Shown piece after piece: positions 45,419-53,933 of a DNA stretch of 64,000 nucleotides. The DNA lies in contig NZ_PVTO01000001.1 of the NCBI RefSeq assembly GCF_003003275.1, forward strand, positions 162,050-226,049, given 5' to 3'. Below the pieces are notes generated by a model that was given only the letters and a program-made list of their open reading frames with translations, had not been told where the DNA came from and ran no database searches. Position numbers and translations under genes: made by a program. The number at the start of each line of letters is the position of its first letter. The first letter of the stretch is position 1. Source of the DNA: Alkalibacterium olivapovliticus (GTDB lineage Bacteria; Bacillota; Bacilli; Lactobacillales; Carnobacteriaceae_A).

Positions 45419-45489
45419 ATGAAACACTCTCCTTAAACAATTTTATTTATTTGTTTTAAAATTAGTACATATTTTTTTTATGTCAACGC

Positions 45490-46797
45490 TCAACGTCCAC
45501 AGCACTTTTTAAATTTCTTCCCGCTTCCACATGGACAGGGGTCATTTCTGGATACATTTCTATACGGATTTTTGACGGGTTCCTGCTGGATGAACTCGTC
45601 ATCATAATAATCCGAGTAAGCACTATATGATTGTGCCCCCGCTACCAGAAGTGACGTGTCCATCTTTTCCGGATCAAACATAATTCCGTCAATCTCATCG
45701 CTCATTTCCAATGGTGTATGACCTTGCAGCTGCCACTGGCGAGTTTGATTAAAAACATCTGCGTACAACTTCGCAAATTGATCAGCTTGCGATTTGTTTT
45801 TGAATAGTAACCTATCATCTTCTGTCAATTCTTCGACAACACTTACAAATGCACTGCCGACCTTCAAATTAAAATCTAAAATGTCCATTACTATATCAGA
45901 ATCGACTGTCTGTTTTTTTACAAACTGTTTTAGTAATGTATATGAGTAGCTTTTGTTAACAGCTGAGTCCTTCATGTAGTGTTCAAGCTCTTCTTTAGAA
46001 GGAACATAATAATTTTTCCCTAAGTGGCTCTCGATGCTATTTCTAAATTTTACTGCCCCTTTTTCGTCTGTAAAATCAGAGCTTGCAATGGACTGATCAT
46101 CCAGAACAAGATAGGAGCGGTCTGCCATTACAATATGAATGAGAGAATAGAACTTTTCGTAAGACTCAATGGTAAAAGGTTCGTCTGGAAAAGCTATGCG
46201 CCACAATGTCAAAATAAATTCCCTTGTGACTACTCCATATAAGTCAATGGCTGCTTTTATGAGACGCTTAATGTTGGTGAACTGTTGAATTTTGTCACTC
46301 TCACGGACCTTTTTAATATTATCAACAGTTTCTATCAGCTCATAAGAATGGACGGTACTCACTCGATCTGGTAACTGTTTGGAGTAGAGTAATCCCAGTC
46401 TAACTGCCACTGGGAAAACGGAGATATAGAACAGTGTTTTTTTATTGCTTATTTCATCTGTAGAAAACTCTTTATTCATAAAAGCTTGCAACAGTTCGAT
46501 TTGTGAGCCGCTTAGTAAACAGACTCGCTCTTCAATTGTTTCTCTAATTTTATTTGAAATGGTTTGAACCATTTTTGCTTTTTTCCAGTTTTTCTTTATC
46601 TCGATTCCGTTTATTTCGGCTAGTTTGAGCAATCCCTCTTTCGTATAGGCACTGATACAATGTTCGAGGTGGTTAGATTTTGGAAAATGGTGAATTGAAA
46701 GATCCTCCAACGTCTCTTCTACCATCTGTACAAATAAAAAATGGTTAACTTCTTCTTCATATTCCTGTGCATATTGTTTATTCAAATGGTCCTCCAT
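45490..46797 (-). CDS. SEC-C motif protein
   Basis: 435 aa. A C-terminal SEC-C zinc motif ([17 protein letters not shown]) is preceded by a ~400-aa helical region with no domain I can name. SEC-C motifs occur at the end of SecA and in many proteins of unknown role; they bind zinc and often ribosome- or protein-partner surfaces. The neighbours are toxin-antitoxin genes and the BREX and CRISPR loci, so a defence role is possible but unsupported by sequence. Confidence 0.75.
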   Translation of the reverse strand: MEDHLNKQYAQEYEEEVNHFLFVQMVEETLEDLSIHHFPKSNHLEHCISAYTKEGLLKLAEINGIEIKKNWKKAKMVQTISNKIRETIEERVCLLSGSQIELLQAFMNKEFSTDEISNKKTLFYISVFPVAVRLGLLYSKQLPDRVSTVHSYELIETVDNIKKVRESDKIQQFTNIKRLIKAAIDLYGVVTREFILTLWRIAFPDEPFTIESYEKFYSLIHIVMADRSYLVLDDQSIASSDFTDEKGAVKFRNSIESHLGKNYYVPSKEELEHYMKDSAVNKSYSYTLLKQFVKKQTVDSDIVMDILDFNLKVGSAFVSVVEELTEDDRLLFKNKSQADQFAKLYADVFNQTRQWQLQGHTPLEMSDEIDGIMFDPEKMDTSLLVAGAQSYSAYSDYYDDEFIQQEPVKNPYRNVSRNDPCPCGSGKKFKKCCGR

Positions 46798-46925
46798 GGT
46801 ATGAACACTCCTATCTCAAATGTCTGCTTCGAGTAAACTAATTGTAGCAAAAAAACAGATTCCCTTCACGCTTATTTCAATTTTCATCATAAGCAATCAA
46901 CCTTAATAACTGACGACCCTAAAGA

Positions 46926-46954
46926 TATACATTTGTATACACAAGTGGTACAAT
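46926..46954 (+). promoter_or_regulatory. mazEF promoter
   Basis: TATACA, 17 bp, TACAAT, with TTGTA/TACAA half sites between and over the hexamers that could bind the MazE-MazF complex. Confidence 0.6.
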
Positions 46955-46987
46955 CTAAATGACAAATCATTAAGGATGGTGATATTT

Positions 46988-47245
46988 ATGAGTATAAACA
47001 ATGATAAAATCGAAAAGCAAACTAAGCGCTGGGGAAACAGTATTGGCCTACGAATTCCCAAAGAAATGGCCAGTGAATTAAATCTTGAAGAAGAGTCGGC
47101 AGTCTATCTCCAAGTTAAAGATGGCAAATTAATTGTCGAACCTAAAAAAGATCTTTCATTAGAGGAAATGGTTGATCTGATTAACGAAGATAATAAACAG
47201 GAATTGATAGACTTTGGCAATCCAGTCGGGAAAGAGTTGTATTGA
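46988..47245 (+). CDS. mazE: MazE-type antitoxin (AbrB fold)
   Basis: 85 aa, start MSINNDK after AAGGATGGTGATATTT. N-terminal AbrB/MazE swapped-hairpin DNA-binding domain (KRWGNSIGLRIPKEMASEL), C-terminal acidic tail that would block MazF. The stop overlaps the TTG start of mazF, so they are co-translated. Confidence 0.93.
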   Translation: MSINNDKIEKQTKRWGNSIGLRIPKEMASELNLEEESAVYLQVKDGKLIVEPKKDLSLEEMVDLINEDNKQELIDFGNPVGKELY

Positions 47246-47574
47246 GTATTCCTAAAGCTGGTGACATTATTCTAGTTAGTTTGGACCCTACAAAAGGTCA
47301 TGAGCAAGGGGACTATAGACCTTGTTTAGTCATTAGTGAGACGTACTATAATAAACGGGTCAATATGTGTGTGGTATTACCCATTACGCACTCAAAGAAA
47401 GGCTACCCTTTCGAAGTGGAGTTACCTTCTTCTTTAATGACAAAAGGTGTCGTCCTTACTGACAGTATTAATACGATTGATATTAAAGCACGATCCTACA
47501 AAATTATTGAAAGACTGCCCTTACCCATTTTAAACACCTGCCGCAAGAATGTTGCAAAATTGATTGGCGCTTAA
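47242..47574 (+). CDS. mazF: MazF-type endoribonuclease toxin
   Basis: 110 aa beginning at TTG, overlapping mazE. PemK/MazF fold with GDIILVSLDPTKGHEQGDYRPCLVIS (split as GDIILVSLDP, then GHEQGDYRPCLV), VLPITHS and VLTDSINTID in the expected order. Cleaves single-stranded RNA at short sites; the recognition sequence cannot be predicted. Ends before a bidirectional terminator. Confidence 0.94.
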   Translation: MSIPKAGDIILVSLDPTKGHEQGDYRPCLVISETYYNKRVNMCVVLPITHSKKGYPFEVELPSSLMTKGVVLTDSINTIDIKARSYKIIERLPLPILNTCRKNVAKLIGA

Positions 47575-47585
47575 TTCAATGAAAA

Positions 47586-47627
47586 AAGACCTTCCCCAGG
47601 TTGTATTAGTACTGGAGTGAAGGTCTT
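47586..47627. terminator. Bidirectional terminator between mazF and the BREX operon
   Basis: AAGACCTTC (47586-47594) and GAAGGTCTT (47619-47627), with inner CCAG/CTGG pairing; A and T tracts on the two sides serve both convergent units. Confidence 0.75.
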
Positions 47628-47637
47628 CTGTCTGTTT

Positions 47638-47835
47638 TTAAAAGGGCAAATCTAAATCTTTATCAGCATCGTCATTCTTCTCTTCTTCCAGCAGACCTTG
47701 TTCTTCTGCTTCTTCCATCGTTATACCGTATGGTGCTCCACCACTTGTATAGCCAGCGATGAAATAATAACTGTCACCGTAAAACTCCTTTTCAAGTTCT
47801 TCCCAGCTTTTTTCTATCCTCTTTCTCTTTCCCAT
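47638..47835 (-). CDS. 65-aa protein of unknown function, last gene of the BREX operon
   Basis: ATG after AAAGGGTATATCTTA, 29 bp beyond the pglZ stop, followed by the shared terminator. The N-terminus is basic (MGKRKRIEKSWEELEKEFYG), the middle is YYFIAGYTSGGAPYGI, and the tail is strongly acidic. No signal peptide or membrane segment. I do not recognise a named domain. It occupies the place where brxL would stand in a type 1 BREX operon, so it may be an accessory or regulatory subunit; this is inference. Confidence 0.75.
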   Translation of the reverse strand: MGKRKRIEKSWEELEKEFYGDSYYFIAGYTSGGAPYGITMEEAEEQGLLEEEKNDDADKDLDLPF

Positions 47836-47864
47836 TAAGATATACCCTTTCTTTCCATGTTGAA

Positions 47865-50417
47865 TTAAACCAAATCCAATTTAAACCGTTCTTTCACTAT
47901 ATCAGTTGAATCATTCTCGTTTTCCATGACAAAGTAATAAGGCGCCAATGGATTGTATTGTTCGTTTAAAAGAACCAGTTTTTCTGTAAAGACGCGCTCA
48001 CTGCTGGAAGGATTGACCCGATTTGCAATGAGCGAGAGTTCATTAGAAATCTTTTTACCTTGTTCATCTTCAAAGTAAAGAGTCAGACGTTTTTCTTTTT
48101 TCTCTTCACTTACGGGTTCTACTTGAAGAAAGTCCAGCCAGACCACGTTTGTTGTCAGTGTCCGTGTTTGGCTGATCAATGACACAGCCACTTCAGGTAT
48201 TTCATTTCGACCACGGTCCGTCTTAATTCGCAGCAAGGGAACCATCATTTCCTGAGGCAAATGTCCGCCATGAACATACTGATTGCCTCCGCCCTGCAAG
48301 GCAAATCGATTCATACCCCTTGGGACTGAGATATAGCCAGATTTATCCAGTCGCTCAGACAAGGTAAAGTTTAGTCCAAGTGGGTAATCAGACTCGCTTT
48401 CCAAAAGGATAAAGCGTTTATTCTTTATCCAGGCATCCTCGACATTTTCAACCGTTACTTTGGCGCTTTTCGGAATCGTTCCTCGTGTATAGAGATACCC
48501 GTGATCAGCAGTGACTAGAAACGAGCTGATACTTAATTCATTAGTGAAGCGGTGCATTAAATGATTCAATTCTGCAATTGAATCTTTCGTTGCTTGAAAG
48601 ACTTCTTGTTCAGTAGGCGTATTGTCTCCTATAGCGTCTATTTTGTCATGATAGATATAAATCAGTTTTTTCCCTTGAAGCTGTTCTCTTAATTCTTTTA
48701 GGTTCCATCTATTTATATCAGTGGCTTTAAGTGCAACAGCATCTGGGTGTCCGCTATTTTGCAATACAGCTTCGCGATTTTTCAACCCTTTAGTTGACTG
48801 GTCATCGACTAGAACCTGTCCATCATCTTTAAATTGAATGGCCTGGTGAGGAAGTAAACTGGCCATACCAATTGAAGTAATAGATGGCAGTTCCGTCTGC
48901 ATCCAGTCCATCTCTCCATTGAATTTTTTCTCTTTCGTTAATTCAAGAAACAGTTCCTTACCAGCCTCATAACGCAATCCATCCGAGATGATAACGACGA
49001 TTCGTCTGTCGTTTGCTATATATGGTTTCACTTCATTCTGATAGAAATTTGCCTGCAGCTTAGCCGGATCGAACACTGTCTGATCCAGATAATAGTCATC
49101 CCACTTGTCAGTGAATGCTCTCAGGTACTGATTGACGTACAGTCGTTCCATCTGATCTTTCACTTCAACGACCAGTTCTTTGTGAACGCTGGATAGGACA
49201 TCATAATATTCATACATCTTACGGTACGCATGATCGACATGGTAAGCTGAATCACCGTAAAATGACCAGAGCTCAGAAGAATCAACAAGTGAACGCCAAT
49301 CTGATTCGCATTCAACAGTATAATGATTGAGCTGAATGGCCCATTTAAGGAAGTGATAAAGGGGTTTAAATTCCTTGTACCACATCGTATTGCGACGCTT
49401 ATCTAACAGAGGAATCAGACGATCCATTTCCCCGGCCTGCATATTGATCGACTGGGCTATTTCTTTAATAAGCTGGACATCAAACCACTTAAAGGTTTCA
49501 ACGTTCGCAAGAGCCTGACTTGAAAAATCACTGAACAGGTTATCGAAGTCCCAGCCATTTTCAATCACAGTCGAGACAAAATAGTAGGCATCTTCTTTAT
49601 CTTTCGTATTCATCCAACGGTTCATAAAGACAACGATCGGATTGCTTTTCTCAAGGACATACGGTCTTATTGCTTTAGGAAGCGGCTGATCCATTTCAGT
49701 AGATAGATAGGTAAAGAATACATGCTGCATCAGTTCGTTCACTGATACAGCCCCAGATACACTTGTGGACTGATTATACCCGGTCAGCTGGTCGATCATC
49801 TGCCAGAAAAGTGATTCGTCTCCGAACTTGACCAGCTGGTCCCACTTTTCTTCTTTTCCTTGCACAGCTTCTTCAAATAATTCTATTAAAGTAGCCATCC
49901 AGTCAGCTGAAGGAGCTTTAACTAACGAACCAAAAACCCCATATTCGACTACCTCACTTGTTTTGAATGGGCTCTGATCAAACAGTCTCTTGAATTGCTG
50001 CATCCGTGATTTCGCTCTGAAAAAGATAGGAAACTGATCGACCACTTGCGTCAACTCGGAATTATCCGGATCAATGCCTAGGGTGAGATATAGCTGACTC
50101 TTTTCATCTACTTTGAGTTCCTCACTGTAAAGCAGGACATCTAGCAGAGGATTTTCTTCCAGCGCCGGACGGTTCATGCAGAAGTACAGAAAAAGATGAG
50201 TGTCGTTTTTTTCTACTTCAACCACATAGTTTGTCAGAAAGAAATTGTGATCAGTCACTTTGAGCAATTGAATGGTGCCGTTTGTCTCGCACCATTCAGA
50301 AATAGACTTTCTGTAGCTTTCTTCTTTATCGAACAGATACATTATTTTACGCTCTTCCCCGTCTTTAAGAGGCGATAAAAAGTACTGGTCTATTCGGGTT
50401 AATACGTCTTCAGACAA
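47865..50417 (-). CDS. pglZ: BREX type 1 phosphatase-like protein PglZ
   Basis: 850 aa, TTG start seven bases after GGAGAGG. The C-terminal half has an alkaline-phosphatase-superfamily domain: VVIISDGLRYEAGKEL near 476, LLPH, and TADHGYLYTR near 640 are the metal-site segments. The N-terminal half has no named motif but matches the large helical region of type 1 PglZ. PglZ is required for BREX methylation and exclusion. Sits between pglX and the 65-aa gene. Confidence 0.95.
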   Translation of the reverse strand: MSEDVLTRIDQYFLSPLKDGEERKIMYLFDKEESYRKSISEWCETNGTIQLLKVTDHNFFLTNYVVEVEKNDTHLFLYFCMNRPALEENPLLDVLLYSEELKVDEKSQLYLTLGIDPDNSELTQVVDQFPIFFRAKSRMQQFKRLFDQSPFKTSEVVEYGVFGSLVKAPSADWMATLIELFEEAVQGKEEKWDQLVKFGDESLFWQMIDQLTGYNQSTSVSGAVSVNELMQHVFFTYLSTEMDQPLPKAIRPYVLEKSNPIVVFMNRWMNTKDKEDAYYFVSTVIENGWDFDNLFSDFSSQALANVETFKWFDVQLIKEIAQSINMQAGEMDRLIPLLDKRRNTMWYKEFKPLYHFLKWAIQLNHYTVECESDWRSLVDSSELWSFYGDSAYHVDHAYRKMYEYYDVLSSVHKELVVEVKDQMERLYVNQYLRAFTDKWDDYYLDQTVFDPAKLQANFYQNEVKPYIANDRRIVVIISDGLRYEAGKELFLELTKEKKFNGEMDWMQTELPSITSIGMASLLPHQAIQFKDDGQVLVDDQSTKGLKNREAVLQNSGHPDAVALKATDINRWNLKELREQLQGKKLIYIYHDKIDAIGDNTPTEQEVFQATKDSIAELNHLMHRFTNELSISSFLVTADHGYLYTRGTIPKSAKVTVENVEDAWIKNKRFILLESESDYPLGLNFTLSERLDKSGYISVPRGMNRFALQGGGNQYVHGGHLPQEMMVPLLRIKTDRGRNEIPEVAVSLISQTRTLTTNVVWLDFLQVEPVSEEKKEKRLTLYFEDEQGKKISNELSLIANRVNPSSSERVFTEKLVLLNEQYNPLAPYYFVMENENDSTDIVKERFKLDLV

Positions 50418-50432
50418 AGGATCCTCTCCTTT

Positions 50433-53400
50433 CTACAGTTTTTCAAACACATTTAGTTTCTTGGGTTTTGACGATGAATCATCACTAATTTCAATATCCT
50501 GAAACTTCTCGTAATTCACTTTGACCCCGTCATCCAAGTCCAGATCGATCTGCTGCTTGGCTACATGATCGATGACCTGATCGTATTGTGCCAGTTCCTG
50601 ACGATCTTTCGTGTAGTCGTCAATCAGTTTTTGTGCACGTGACTTTTGAACCTGTGTGCTGGACTCGTCCCTGATAACCTGAGTTTCGTGCTGAATCAAG
50701 TTATCGATAACTTTTGCCTCGTGTAGTACATAATCCGTACGAAGCTGAGCCACTGTGTGCTTATGGTAGCGATGCAAGTACATCAGTCCTTTAAAGGCAC
50801 CCCGCTTGCCACTAGTAAATTGCCAGTAAATGGGACGTTTCTGATAAATTTTGACATGGTCTTTATAGAATTCTTTCATGAAATAACGACGAATACGGTC
50901 ACGAGAACTTTCTGTTGCTTTTTTAGTCAACGCTTCGGCAATGAACAGTAGATTCTCCTCTAAAGTCTCTTTACCGTAAATGACAACCAGTAACTCTTCC
51001 ACTTTTTTCATGATGTCATCACTGAAGTACTGATCTTCTGTTAATGGAATAATATTTGTCTCGTCCGGCTGATAAGAAGTATATAGACTGTTGTCCCAGT
51101 CTCCACCAGCGTATGCTAAACCTTTAGAATCAAGTGAATAACGACCGAACATGACTCCGACTAGATAAGATAAGAAGCTCTTCACATCACGATCAAGTTT
51201 AGCTTTTCTAACCGTTACATCCTTCTCTTCCACTTCAGGTGTTAACTCATCTTGTAGACCATAGATATCAATAAAAATACGATTCAACTCTTCTTCGTTT
51301 TCTTTGAGTTGGCTGAAACGTTCATTAGTAACTTCTTTCCATTTTAAGAAACTATCATTCATTGAAGAAGTTTCTTTGTATGTTATGAATGGATATTCTT
51401 CAAAGTCCCAGGATGTCTCGAAAGAATCCCAGTCTCTTTTGGATATATTGCTATTTATGTCTACAAGTTCATAGACACTCTTCATTTCCGAAAAAATAAT
51501 AGGCATATTTCGGATATCCTTAACTTGATAATTCAAAGTAGGATTAAAAAAATTTGATAATTTGAAATAAACTTTTGAATTTAATAGTCCCAAAATATAA
51601 TTAAAGTTTTGTTCATCATTAATGAAAACTGAAGACCCGCCCTTATCGTATGTAGATCCAGTTGTAAGAATCCTGAAACTAGGAAAACTTGATGTAATTA
51701 ATCCCCAAGTTATGCCTTTTTTATACCAATACTCTTTTGGAACTATTTGAGATGCATGTCCAGTTTGATATATTTTTCTTGCCTCCGGTGTCCAATTAAC
51801 TACATTAGTTAGATTTCCATACCATTTATTATACCCTCCACCTTTCGCGTAAAAGATCCACTTATTTTCTTGGCCAACTGACAGATTTTTTACTTCCCAA
51901 TGTAGTCTTAAAAATTTTGAATTATTCCCTGTAACATTTTGACTAGCTGTAGTAGTATACTCATAAATTGTTTTATTTCCATCAAAGATATTAAATATCT
52001 CTTCACTCGCCCAATAAGCTATAGGACTTCCTGGGATTTTGCTGAATTCACTGGAGTCTATAATATTATATCTATGCTCTGTAACAGGGAATTTTTCTGG
52101 ATAATTATTTGAAATGTTTTCAATTTTTACATAGTTATAGATTCCTTTTAATCCAGTTACTTTTTTTCTAAAAACTGTTGCTGCTGTTCCAAAAGCTATT
52201 CCCATCACCATATTATCCATATGAGTCATTGTTACTAATGAATAGTTATCTACAATCTTCTTCCTGAATTTTTCATAAGAAGATAAAAACATCCATGACT
52301 GCATAGTAACGTTAGAAACTATTCCACTTTCTTTAATCAGATTAAACATCTGCTTCATCATAACTGCAAACAAGTCACTTTTCTCATCTGGATAATACTT
52401 AGTCAAATACTTTTTAAGTTTTGCATCCATGCCCTTGCTTCCCATATATGGTGGGTTAGTTACTACTACATCATAACTTTTTGCTAATAAGTAGTACTGA
52501 TCAATTAAATCTTCGATGATAGGAAACAAATATTCAATTAGCTCTGTAGTTAGAAGATCTAAATCAGCCTCATCTCTGGTATAAGCGATCTGATTTCCAA
52601 TTAATGAAATATCTATTGGAGGTACTTGAATGATAGAACCGTATAGTTTCGCATCTTCAAATACATTCACTAATTTTGATATTTCTTCTAAGACGTTCTC
52701 GTTATCATCAGCGAACAAAGTAAGTTGTTCAGCATTAATGGTATTACTCTCTTCTATACTATGCACATGAACATTATAGTCACGACTGAAAAGTCTGCGG
52801 TCGTATTCTCTGGCTTTCATGAGTAGAGCAAAAGTGGCCAGTTGTGCGGCACGTTTATCTATATCAAGTCCAAATAAATTGTTTTTTAGAATAAGTTTAG
52901 GGATCTCTCTTTCACGGTAGCCTCTGGACAAATATATTTTATGAAAGACTTCAAAGGCGTAGACCAGAATGTGTCCTGATCCGCAACTCGGATCCAGAAA
53001 AGAAACCTTTTCAATATCCAAATTCGGATCAGTTAATTCATTCAACTGCTCGAGTACTGATTCTTCCTGCTCCGCATCATCTAAGTAATAGCTAAGTGAC
53101 GACTTAAAGCTCTCATCTGGATGAGACTCCAGCCATAACCTTCCTAGGGAATTGTCTACCATGTATTCTACTATCCATCGGGGTGTAAACAATTGAGTAG
53201 CTGGACCAATCTCTTTTTTGCCGATTTTTTTATTTTTCTTGAGATTCTTAAACACATCATCTTTTTCTTCAGAAATATAAAACTGATACAGCCACCCGAC
53301 GATTTCAACTTCTTTCCAGCTTTCCTCGTCTACCATATCAATGATATCTCTAATGACACTGTTCTCGTTCAATAAATTATCCGGCAGCAGTAGTGCCATT

Positions 53401-53921
53401 GCGTCTGATATAGGTTCAAAGACGTTTGGTAAAATGTCACCCAGTTTATTACTTTGCTGGATGAGCAGGTACTGATAGAGATTGTTCAACTGATTCTCTT
53501 CTTTTAATTTGTAGACATGGTCTTTTTTCAGGTCCAGTTCATCTGTCAGCTGTAGTACATCTGTCAAGGCATCCGGTTCTTTTTTGCCTTCTTTTTCGGA
53601 TGACAAGATACGCATACCTATCGGGAGAAAGCTATTTACTTCCATGTAGCGGAGAGCGACGAAGCGGTTGAACCACGTGTATGCCGCTTCGCTCATGACC
53701 GCTTCATAGCCGTCCATCGTAATCCGGTTCTTCAAGTGAGTGTATTGTTTACGTTCTCTTTCACCCATGACCGTTCCGTTAATAATCAAGCCGTCTTCCA
53801 ATTCCTGCAAAGGTTTAATTGAATCGTTTGTAATACCGAAACTGTAGGCTTTCTGTCTAACAGCTGCTTCGATATCTCTGCGTGCTTTCATCGCAAATTG
53901 TTTTAACTGCGTTTTGTTCAC
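50433..53921 (-). CDS. pglX: BREX type 1 adenine methyltransferase PglX (BrxX)
   Basis: 1162 aa from the GTG giving MNKTQLKQFAMKARRD, the usual PglX start, seven bases after AAAGGAGC; the ATG two codons earlier touches the ribosome site. Motif I LDPSCGSGHIL near 310 and motif IV NPPYMGS near 490 mark an N6-adenine methyltransferase. The segment at about 51.4-52.7 kb (residues about 400-830) is visibly more A+T-rich than its flanks, as expected for an exchangeable target-recognition region. It methylates a non-palindromic host motif to mark self DNA. Confidence 0.95.
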   Translation of the reverse strand: MNKTQLKQFAMKARRDIEAAVRQKAYSFGITNDSIKPLQELEDGLIINGTVMGERERKQYTHLKNRITMDGYEAVMSEAAYTWFNRFVALRYMEVNSFLPIGMRILSSEKEGKKEPDALTDVLQLTDELDLKKDHVYKLKEENQLNNLYQYLLIQQSNKLGDILPNVFEPISDAMALLLPDNLLNENSVIRDIIDMVDEESWKEVEIVGWLYQFYISEEKDDVFKNLKKNKKIGKKEIGPATQLFTPRWIVEYMVDNSLGRLWLESHPDESFKSSLSYYLDDAEQEESVLEQLNELTDPNLDIEKVSFLDPSCGSGHILVYAFEVFHKIYLSRGYREREIPKLILKNNLFGLDIDKRAAQLATFALLMKAREYDRRLFSRDYNVHVHSIEESNTINAEQLTLFADDNENVLEEISKLVNVFEDAKLYGSIIQVPPIDISLIGNQIAYTRDEADLDLLTTELIEYLFPIIEDLIDQYYLLAKSYDVVVTNPPYMGSKGMDAKLKKYLTKYYPDEKSDLFAVMMKQMFNLIKESGIVSNVTMQSWMFLSSYEKFRKKIVDNYSLVTMTHMDNMVMGIAFGTAATVFRKKVTGLKGIYNYVKIENISNNYPEKFPVTEHRYNIIDSSEFSKIPGSPIAYWASEEIFNIFDGNKTIYEYTTTASQNVTGNNSKFLRLHWEVKNLSVGQENKWIFYAKGGGYNKWYGNLTNVVNWTPEARKIYQTGHASQIVPKEYWYKKGITWGLITSSFPSFRILTTGSTYDKGGSSVFINDEQNFNYILGLLNSKVYFKLSNFFNPTLNYQVKDIRNMPIIFSEMKSVYELVDINSNISKRDWDSFETSWDFEEYPFITYKETSSMNDSFLKWKEVTNERFSQLKENEEELNRIFIDIYGLQDELTPEVEEKDVTVRKAKLDRDVKSFLSYLVGVMFGRYSLDSKGLAYAGGDWDNSLYTSYQPDETNIIPLTEDQYFSDDIMKKVEELLVVIYGKETLEENLLFIAEALTKKATESSRDRIRRYFMKEFYKDHVKIYQKRPIYWQFTSGKRGAFKGLMYLHRYHKHTVAQLRTDYVLHEAKVIDNLIQHETQVIRDESSTQVQKSRAQKLIDDYTKDRQELAQYDQVIDHVAKQQIDLDLDDGVKVNYEKFQDIEISDDSSSKPKKLNVFEKL

Positions 53922-53933
53922 TTTCATGCTCCT

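Noticed and set aside
47575..47864. brxL between pglZ and mazF
   Set aside because: Only 290 bp are available and no Lon-like protease motif occurs anywhere in the window.
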